From: Adiantum capillus-veneris
Taxonomy: Eukaryota > Streptophyta > Polypodiopsida > Polypodiales > Pteridaceae
Length of the DNA: 64,000 nt
Reading direction: 5' to 3'
NCBI GenBank assembly: GCA_014529385.2
Contig: CM043971.1
Coordinates: forward strand, 88,119,340-88,183,339
Shown one piece after another: positions 56,248 to 64,000 of the stretch. The position numbers and the translations under genes were made by a program. Each line of letters begins with the position of its first letter. Position 1 is the first letter of the stretch. The notes beneath the pieces were generated by a model. The model ran no database searches and was not told where the DNA came from. It was given only the letters and a program-made list of their open reading frames with translations.

Positions 56248-57057
56248 CTATCTGCCTTCCGTTGTTGCTTGTGCTGAAGGGAGTTTTGTTTGCTTTTGCT
56301 TTGGTATCCAAATGTGAGTGACATTTGGGTTATGGCTAAGCATTTTCTTTGGGATCCATATCTGTTTTATGCCCTTGGTTTGTGGTTGAACCATCTGCTT
56401 CGGTGGAACCCTTTTGTTGCATTGTTGTTTGTCTTCCATGTCATTTCTATCCTTCCGCATCCATACTCGTTTCTTTTGTTTTGGTAACCTAGATCTTTGC
56501 ATTGCGGCTGGTGACTTCATATGTCTGTAATTAGCATGGTTGGCGCTTACCTGATTGTTGGTCTCGGGTATTATGTTGTTCTTTGATGGCATTTTTACTT
56601 TTGGCTTCTGTTCCAGTGATTGCATGGCTTGCAGCCGATCATTCTGGTATTGCTGAGCAAAGGCTATCACCTGTTGTTCATGTTCATGCTGAATTTTGAC
56701 TGCCTTTGCTTTCCAATCTATCTGCACATTGTACTCTTTTTGCCAAGGTTGCCCCAGCATCTTTGGGTGTTGTGTGCTTTTATTTGTCACCACATAGAAT
56801 TTGTGCGGGTAAATATATTGATGTATCTGTATGTGCAATATAGTCCATCCCAATGTTTTCAACGGGTGTGATGTGCTACTTTCCAGCACTTGAGGAGTAG
56901 GATGAAGTTGACCTGTGATTTTAAGTTGTTGGTATAATCTGTAAGAGATCAAATTTGCTGGAGCTCCCGAATCAAGCAAGGCTGTCGATTCAACTTGATT
57001 GCTGCCCACTTTGACCGCAATTATTGGCTCCACTGTTTCTTCATCCAAATTTGTCAG
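56248..57057 (-). pseudogene. OTA-2 second aspartic protease (PR2) and Trp-motif tail
   Basis: The frame continues from Pol across a single TGA (57058-57060). VESTALLDSGAPANLIS carries a full retropepsin D-S-G-A (residues 26-29 from the LDEE start), and PKMLGQPWQKEYNVQIDWKAKAV is the second landmark, about 70 residues on, as in retropepsins. A basic tail has RVWMRK, QIWIPKK and HIWIPKQ. It is independent of PR1 (61228-62520) by sequence, so the element had two proteases. Confidence 0.83.
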
Positions 57058-59973
57058 TCAAACTGCATTGATTCGCAATGGTGGTCCACTTTGTTGTTGT
57101 TGTCGCAGAAGTCGTCTTTTTGCAATGCGTTCTTGTGCTTCCGCTTGACCTTCCTCTCGTACTCTCTCTTTTTCCTTCATTCTTTGTTTTCCTTGATGAA
57201 TTTGTTGGAGCATCTCCTGTGTGAGTGGTAGAGGATATCTCTTTAGTCGACATCCACTAATCCAGTTCAGCATTTCTTCACCCGCTAATGTAGTCAGCTT
57301 GACAGCTCCACTTTGTGATAGATCACTAATCACAAATGGTCCCATCCCTCGCTTTTTAAGTTTCTTGGCATGTTGCTTCAAGGTATAAACAAGTACGCAA
57401 TCACCTGTTTTGAACTCTTTGGTACACTCATGTTTGTCAAAAAATTCCTTTTGTAAGCGGAGTTCATCTAGCTTTTCAAGATCATCAATTCGTGAAGAGA
57501 GCTCATGCCCTGTCCATTCTAAGCTTTTTGCTACTTGTAGAGTTGGAATTAAAAACTCTATGGGTAGTATAGCATTTAGGCCAAACACCATGTTGTATGG
57601 TGTTGTTCCAATTGATGTTTTGTAAGCTACCCTGTATGTCCATAATGTTGAGTGTAGCTGCTGATCCCAATCTGTTCTTGATTCTGACACTATTTTAGTG
57701 AGGACCATGCATAGTGTTTTATTTGTGGCCTCCGCTTGCCCATTGGCCTGTGGATGGTATGGTGCAGATTTCCTATGTATGACCATGAATTCCTCTAGCA
57801 GATATTCAATGACTTCATTAAGAAAATGTGTCACACGATCACTGACAATTTCTATTGGTAACCCGTAATGTACAAAAACATTCTCATACAAAAATTGTGC
57901 AGTGGTGCGTACATCAGCTTTTTGTGTTGCCTTGGCTTCGACCCATTTTGTGAGATAGTCTGTAGCCACAATGATATATTGGGTATGGGTGCGATATGCA
58001 AGTGGTGATATAGGCCCCACAAAATCAATGCCCCATTTTGCAAATGCTCTTGCTCCCATCATCGGCCGGAATGGCATCTCATCTCTTTTTATTGGCACCT
58101 TGGTGCGTTGACATGCGTCACAACGCTTTACAAATTCTTCAGCATCCATGTGTAATGTAGGCCACCAAATTCCTGCGGTTAAGACAATTTTTGCCGTCTT
58201 GTCGCCCGAAAAATGGCCTCCACTTATTCCGCTATGTGCATGTTCTAGAATCAGCAGGTATTCGCTTTCACTTGCACAGATTCTAAGTTGATTGTCCTTT
58301 CCTCGCTTATAGAGTTGGTTCCCAATTAACTGAAAGTCATGAGCTTCCAGCTCTATAGATTTTTTCCGTGCTCTTGTGATGTTCTTAGGGAACGTCCTGG
58401 TGGTTAAGAAGTCAATGATATATTGACTCCATGCAGGTGCTATGTTTACCTGAAACAAAGTTGCATGATCCACTGGTCGTTTGGCACTACATATAGAACA
58501 ATGGGTAACATAAGAATGTGTGTCCGTATACATAGTTGGCAAATAAACCCCTAACTGTTTCAGTCTCCTATGTGTTTTCACTGTTGAACAATGAAATGCA
58601 CAACCCTGGATGTGTGCCTCTTCAAGGTAGCACTCGAATTCTTCCGGATTTATACATAATCGTAGGATTAGGTCCGATCCAAGATGATACAGCCTTCCTG
58701 CTATCAACTGGAAGTTTCTTGTTTGTAGCATTGTTTGCTGTTTGGATCTGTATTCCGTATTATCAAACTTACTTCCAAAGGAAAGAATGCTAACAATTTC
58801 CTGAGACCATTTGGGTACCATTTCAATGTTGAAAAGATAAGCATCTGGTATGTCATCATCTACTCCTTCAGGAGCTTCCCCATTGTGTATCCTTGAAAGA
58901 TGATCCGCTCGTAGATGGGTTTTACCCTTTTTGACCACCACTGTGAAGTCAAATTCTAGCAATATAATAAACCAACGTACGATTCTCCCTGTGTTGCAAG
59001 GTTTATTTACCAGATACAAAAGAGCTTCATGATCTATAAAGAACACAAATTTATTTGCGAGCAAATAATGCCAAAATTTCTTTACAGCGTAAATCATTCC
59101 CAACCCTTCCCACTCGGTGGTTGTGTAGTTCTTTTCTACACTATTTAACTGTCGGCTCGCATAGCAAACCGGAAAATCCGTTGTTCCATCTCCAGGTTGA
59201 GCCAGAATACTTCCAATGGCATATGCTGAAGCATCAATGTGCACATGGAATATCTTTTCCCAATCTGGTGCTTTTAGTACAGGTGCTGATATAAGGTTTT
59301 CCTTCAGCTTTTGGAATGAAGTTTCACACTCCTCGGTCCACTCGAAATTAACTAGCAAACGATACAGAGGTTGTGCGATAACCGCATACATGTATATGAA
59401 TCTTCGATAATATCCGCATTGTCCCATGAAGGATTGCACTTGTTTCGCATTAGTAGGCCTGGGTAGGTCTACAATGACTTTGACTTTGTCTAGGTCTGTG
59501 GTTATGCCATTTCTTGAGACAATGTGTCCTAAGATGCGGCCTTGCTTAACCATGAATACACACTTTTCCGGGTTAAGACAGATTCGATATGTCCTGCATT
59601 TTTCAAAGACCTTTTGCAAATGGTCGATATGCTCCTCTCGTAGAAGAGAGTGTAGACAAAGATCATCCATGTAAATTTCTAAGAATATTCTGAGGTATTC
59701 CTTGAATGCGTGCGTCATTAACCTTTGGAAAGTGGTTGGGGCATTAGTTAAGCCAAATGGAATAACTTGATACGCATAAATCCCCCATTCTGTGGCAAAC
59801 GCTGTTTTGTGTTGATCCTCCCTTGCTATTGCCAGTTGGTTGTATCCTGAAAACCCATCCAGAAAGGAATAAGCCCGTTTCCCGGCCACTCGCTCAAGTA
59901 CATGTTCTGTGATTGGTAAGGGATAATTATCCCTTATGGTTGTTGCATTCACCTTTTTGAGGTTTACACACAC
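57058..59973 (-). pseudogene. pol: OTA-2 Pol: RT, RNase H, two H2C2 modules, integrase
   Basis: 971 uninterrupted codons. RT has FLDGFSGYNQ and Y-M-D-D at 101-104. RNase H: IDASAYAIG at 246, FIDH at 312. Two consecutive modules begin W-S-Q at 389 and 515: FQLIAGRLY/FQLIGNQLY, then H454-X6-H461-X30-C492-X2-C495 and H580-X6-H587-X30-C618-X2-C621. Integrase core is D650, D712, E748 (DD35E), followed by a GPF-like module (GPFVISDLSQSGAVKL). No chromodomain. RT fingers are in the ORF before; a TGA at 59974-59976 stands for the Arg in KLRVCVN (CGA to TGA). Confidence 0.95.
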
Positions 59974-60507
59974 TCACAATTTTCCATTCTTTTTGGGAAC
60001 TATCACAATGGGTGACGCCCAATCTGTATGTTCAATCTCATAGACGAATTCAGCTTCCATCAGCTTATCAATCTCTTCTTTTATTCGTTTAGCAAATGTG
60101 TCATTATATGTATAAGGACGTTGTTTGCTAGGTTTTGCATCCGATTTCAAAGGAATTGTATGTTGGCATATCGATGGATCAACTCCTTTGAGGTCTTTAT
60201 AGGACCAAGTGAACACATCTTTATACTTCTTGAGAAGTTGTGTTAGCCGTTCTTCTTCTTCAAGCTTTAAATCGTTAGCTATATAGACCGGCTGAGGCTT
60301 TTCACCTGGTTCTGCGAGGTATATCTTTTTTGCATTTTCAGGCCCATCGTAAGATTCTTGGTTGGTTCTTTCCCTGACTGGTGGTGTCATGATGATTTTT
60401 CTGTCCTGGATAGTAAATTTCTGATAGTGTGATGGTACATTCATGTTCCCCTTTTCTGACTCCCCTTTTCCATCACTATCTTCTTCAGTAGTCCATATCT
60501 CTATCAA
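59974..60507 (-). pseudogene. pol: OTA-2 Pol linker and RT N-terminus
   Basis: Contains ESYDGPENAKKIYLAEPGE, YKDVFTWSYKDLKGVDPSIC, KRIKEEIDKLMEAEFVYEIE and SPIVIVPKKNGKL. It runs into the TGA before VCVNLKKVN. The 140 bases upstream (60508-60645) stay in frame but have at least one further stop in an A-rich stretch. Confidence 0.9.
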
Positions 60508-60645
60508 AGACCGTTTTAGTTCTTTGTATTTCTGTTTACGCTCCAGTTTGGTCCACTCTTGGTCTTTTGTTGTTTCTTTTTTTTATTTTTGAGATTTTTG
60601 TGATTTTGTTTCGGTTTTAGCTTTTCGTACCTGTTTTATTTCCTC

Positions 60646-61212
60646 TCACGTTCTTTCTTTTCGATCTTTTGAGAATCCTCCTGATATTTGATTTTTAACA
60701 CAATCTTCTGCTTTTACAAGCATCAAATAGTGACTTTTACCTTTTATCTTGGGCATCAGGTTCTCTCTCGTTTTGTTTCCTGCTCGTTTCCTCCTATAGC
60801 GTTCCTGGCGTCTAGGGTGTTGATTAGCAAAATCATAAAACTTGATATTCTCGGTTTCATTTCCCCGCTCACTTGAGGTGTCTGAACATTCATTATCTGC
60901 ATCATCATTTACTTCCAAATGTTCAGAGGATTTGTAAAACTCCACTTGTTCTGGTGGTTCTATCGTCTCTTTTTCTAGTATAACGCTTACCATGTAATAG
61001 GGTAATACATCATAGCCATCCTTATCGCAAAATTTTGTTGTTGGACTGTCGGTAATGGTACAGACATACAATGTTGCTAGTATGTGTTCCCATTCGAGAG
61101 GTTCCAAGGCATCTTCAGGAAAATGTTCCGGAATATACTCTTTTTCCTCAATTACTTTGTCTAAGACGCATTCCTCTCTTCTTAAGCTTCCACAATGTGA
61201 AGCTCCGCACAT
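60646..61212 (-). pseudogene. OTA-2 protease-RT linker
   Basis: Homologous to OTA-1 6250-6900: LWMCGASHC, EPLEWEHILATLYVC, TTKFCDKDGYDVLPYYM, an acidic stretch and RRQERYRRKR...MPKIKGKSHYLM. No known domain. In frame with both neighbours; ends at TGA 60646-60648. Confidence 0.82.
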
Positions 61213-61227
61213 CCATAGCTCTTTTGG

Positions 61228-62520
61228 TTACCCTAACCATGCTGGGAGTTCTGATCCTGCTACTGTAGCTGAATCAAACTCTTCCACAGGTGTTTGGTTC
61301 ACATCTTTGTAACTATGGTCTTTCAGGTGTATTATAGTTGTTGTCTCACCATGTCCGAGGTATCTGTGTTCATAACCCCAATCTTGGACCATCTTCAATT
61401 GTCGCATGAATGGTCGTCCCAAGATGATCTCATAATTGTTCTTTTTGTCGAAATCGACTATTGCAAATGTATGCTCATACTCAATTCCGCACGAAGTGAC
61501 AATCACTTTTTCTAAGAGTCCTAGAGGCTTCTCCATGAACCCATCTTCCAATTGCAGTTTCATTCTGGTAGCCCTCAAAGCTGGTTTTCCCCATTTTTTC
61601 CAGATTTCCTTGGTGGCGATAGCAACCCCCACTCCACTGTCAAGAATAGCTTTGGAAACTACTCCTTGGAATTCTACTGGTAGCGTGGTGTTTCCATCTT
61701 CTCCTTCGCAATATTCTCCAACTTTGTTCAATGGTACTGGCCTAGTGTTTAGTTGAGGCCTGTCCAACTCTCTGATCCCTTCCTGAAGCTTCAAGGTGGG
61801 GTCTTTCACTCCAAATTTTTCTAGGCATTTACCTACTGTGGTCCACATGTTTGGTCGTAACCATAGGAGTTCTGCTAATGTGATTGTGCATGCCACCAGA
61901 GTGGACAACAGCTCAATCAATCCTTGCGAATCCATCACTTTGTTAGAAGAAAGTCTTTGAGATGGGATTGCTCTCACTTCCGACTTGGCTTCGTACTCTC
62001 CTAGGTAAGAGGGTAAAGTTCTAAGCGAGTCTGGTTGGCTGTGCCCCGAACTAAGTGATCCTTGGTCTCCCCCTTGTGAATGTATCTCAAAGTTCATTTG
62101 TGATGCCGCCTCAAATTCTTCAATAGGAGGTAAGATCACATTCTTTTCTTTTCTCGTGCTATTCATGTGGTTACTCATCCTATTAGCCTCGTTGGACTCA
62201 CGGATTTGCTTCCACAGATCGTCTAGACCGTTACCGTCTTTACCCATTTCTGCCAATATTTTAGGCTGGAACCCGTCACTTGTCCCATCTGTGGTATTTG
62301 GCACTATGATAGGCTCTCCTCTGGACTCATAGGCATTCGTGAGTTTTTCCTTTGTTTCCACATGTTTCTTTAAAGTTGGTTGGACAGGGGTTGGAGCTGG
62401 TGCCTCATGCCAATTTGCAGGTTTACCCAGCGGGTCTTCCATCAATGATTGAGCTGTCTCGATCATCTTTTTACACATATCCAACCTCTGTTTTTCTATT
62501 TCTGCATATGGATAAGTCAT
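61228..62520 (-). pseudogene. pro: OTA-2 Gag end and first aspartic protease (PR1)
   Basis: Begins MTYPYAEIEKQRLDM (Gag end), then NTRPVPLNKVGEYCEGEDG and the active site D-S-G-V-G at Asp 294, where OTA-1 has D-S-G-A-G; the Ala to Val change may impair it. NNYEIILGRPFMRQ is the second landmark. The TAA at 61228-61230 is in frame; OTA-1 has Lys there. Confidence 0.88.
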
Positions 62521-62532
62521 CCACCTTTGCTC

Positions 62533-63072
62533 CTAGGTTTGGTTATTTTTAAGTCTAGCTTCATAAGCTTTTAGCAGTGCATCCAACTGCTCATTTACCT
62601 TGTCAGCCAGTACAGATCCTCCTGATCCTGCACTTTTGGGCTCTTCTATTTCCTTGGGTGCTATGGTTGCTGTGGTGTGTGAGCTTAGGCTAGCTAGATC
62701 CTCTAACCGCTCTAATCTCTCCTTTGTATGTTTTAACTCCTCGGATAGAGCCGTTTGCTCTCGTTCATTCCTGGCTTTCCTACGCGCCTTTCTAGCTTTC
62801 CAAGTGCTTCTTTGATTTCTCGTTCCTGAACTTTGGGCGTCGGTTTTTGGTTCTTCAACTATGGGTTCATTCGTCCTTCTTTGAGCTTGGGCTTGTGTGA
62901 CCGCCTGGATGGGTATGATTGTTTCATTTTCCGATCCTCCACTGGAAGGTACTGTTTCTAACATGTTCAAGGTGGTTTTTGCTCCTTTGCTCGGGTTTTT
63001 AGGGAAATCGGGAATCGAATGAGTAATTTCCACATTCTGGGCAATACGCATTGACTCTAATGATTTCATCAT
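62533..63072 (-). pseudogene. gag: OTA-2 Gag C-terminal charged region
   Basis: From the second knuckle onward (ITHSIPDFPKN, the last Cys replaced by Phe) through SSGGSENETIIPI and a Lys/Glu-rich stretch to DALLKAYEARLKNNQT, all homologous to OTA-1 4510-4985. TAG at 62533-62535 stands for Leu of QTLEQRWMTYPY. Confidence 0.82.
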
Positions 63073-63529
63073 GAGGACAGTCTCTCAGCCAATGGTCTCC
63101 ACCACACTTGTAGCAGGGTCCCTTGGGTTGTTGGGGTGCTCTTTGAGCTCCTCTTTGTTGGTAAGCATGTCTCTGTCCGCCCATGCCTCCATTGGCTATG
63201 AACATATCTGTTCGTTCATCTAAGCTATATCTTCCTTCTCCTGCTGTCTGTGCAGCAGTTGGTAGTCCTATATTTCCTATCATGCTCCATGGTTCAGGTG
63301 TCGAGGCTTCTTCCGATGGATAATAGACAAGGTTTGTCGCATATCCATTGGGATCTTCATAATATGCATGCATAGGCACCAAAGCCTTATCCTCTGGTTC
63401 AGTTACTGTTGGTGTGTATCTTATACCAACTGGTCGTAATCCTGGTAGGGGTGGTTGTTTCCCCAACACCGGTTGTGGTCTTTCTACACCTACAGGTCCT
63501 GGTAGGTTGCTTGCTTGATATCTAGGCAT
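62999..63529 (-). pseudogene. gag: OTA-2 Gag middle with zinc knuckle
   Basis: MPRYQASNLPGPVGVERPQPVLG onward is nearly the same as OTA-1 4000-4520, including the knuckle CYKCGGDHWLRDC and CPECG of the next. One extra A in the second knuckle shifts the frame to 63072. Confidence 0.85.
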
Positions 63530-63581
63530 CGGTGGAACCTGAGGGGAAGCTACTGGAGCTCGGGAGCGTAAGGTCTCTCTC

Positions 63582-64000
63582 TCACATATCCCTTGTTATA
63601 ATAGCATTCCTTGGTCCCATGGTTTGTCCATTTTTGTTCAATAGCACACCACTTGGGCTGTTTAGGGCGTAAAAGTTGATCTTTTTTAGCACTTCATCTA
63701 CAAGCTGCTTCTGGGTTACCGCTACTTCTCCTTTCGGTGCTGTCTTAGAAGACTTGCTTCCACTTTGTTGTGAAGACGAATCGTCATCAAGGTCCTTGAA
63801 CTCCCCTTCTTTGTAGACCGCACAATTGTCCACCAGGTAAAGAGCTTCCTTGGTCAACTCATTCAACGTAGTGCTCCTCTTCATATGTAAGTCTTTCTGG
63901 AGGTCTGCATTCCTTAGTGCTTGGATGAATATCAGCATAAGTCTGGACTGAGTTGGCAGTTCTTCAACAGAACAGAACTTAACATATCTTTTTAGTCTTA
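63582..64000 (-). pseudogene. gag: OTA-2 Gag capsid end, running off the window
   Basis: Reading is open to the window edge: RLKRYVKFCSVEELPTQSRLMLIFIQALRNADLQKDLHMKRSTTLNELTKEALYLVDNCAVYKEGEFKD matches OTA-1 3520-3720. An indel near 63660 shifts the frame, so the WCAIEQKWTNHGT segment is read in another frame at 63600-63650. Confidence 0.85.

Larger units (their letters stand above)
43839..64000 (-). mobile_element. OTA-2: second giant OTA-type element, 5' end beyond window
   Basis: On the minus strand, from the right edge: gag, PR1, RT, RNase H, doubled zinc module, integrase, PR2, Trp-motif tail, conserved block, ORF3, hairpin, polypurine tract, 3' LTR. The order is that of OTA-1, with the same protein families at moderate divergence, but the LTR sequence is different. 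TRG-1 splits ORF3. OTA-2 lies in CHR-2 pol; the expected target repeat is TTCTT (43834-43838), its partner outside the window. Confidence 0.92.

Overview
The window is repeat-dominated nuclear DNA of a land plant. It is packed with plant-type LTR retrotransposons, LINE debris and (GA)n microsatellites. I see no intact host gene, tRNA, rRNA or CRISPR. The primer sites (tRNA-Asp and initiator tRNA-Met), the Ty3 chromovirus and the Ty1/copia element are all plant types; I cannot name the species. Element names used here are my own.

Layout. (1) 1-18923, plus strand: OTA-1, a Ty3/Gypsy element of the Ogre/Tat/Athila type entered inside its 5' LTR, about 19.5 kb when complete. It carries Gag, protease, RT, RNase H, integrase, a second retropepsin-like domain fused behind the integrase, and a 1.1-k-codon coiled-coil ORF3. 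Two diverged ~299-bp tandem arrays hold a 16-bp perfect palindrome. (2) 18924-26514: gene-free DNA with long (GA)n tracts, a possible LTR scar and a 5'-truncated L1-type LINE remnant on the minus strand. (3) 26515-64000: a nested stack. COP-1 (degenerate Ty1/copia, 26515-30174) was hit by CHR-2 (old chromovirus, 30175-31744 and 43032-43838). CHR-2 was hit by COP-2 (copia deletion derivative, 31745-43026, TSD CTTTT) and by OTA-2 (43839 to beyond the window end, minus strand). COP-2 was hit inside its 5' LTR by CHR-1 (young chromovirus, 31836-40607, TSD CGAGC). OTA-2 was hit inside its ORF3 by TRG-1 (non-autonomous gag-protease element, 45234-54074, TSD CCTTC).

How the parts relate. OTA-1 and OTA-2 are independent copies of one unusual lineage and confirm each other. 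Both have a protease before RT, a tandemly duplicated H2C2 zinc-binding module before the integrase core (126-residue period in OTA-2), a second aspartic protease after the integrase, repeated hydrophobic-Trp-hydrophobic-Pro-Lys motifs, a conserved non-coding block ending in an internal polypurine tract, and ORF3. TRG-1 shares the Gag start, the zinc knuckles, the first protease and the Asp primer site but has no RT or integrase, so it probably depended on an OTA-type partner. COP-2 kept RT/RNase H but lost gag, protease and integrase, yet transposed with a clean target duplication.

Almost every ORF carries premature stops or frameshifts. CHR-1 is closest to intact (LTRs about 99.5% identical by eye, one in-frame TGA, one 1-bp frameshift). 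Divergence counts are by eye and approximate.
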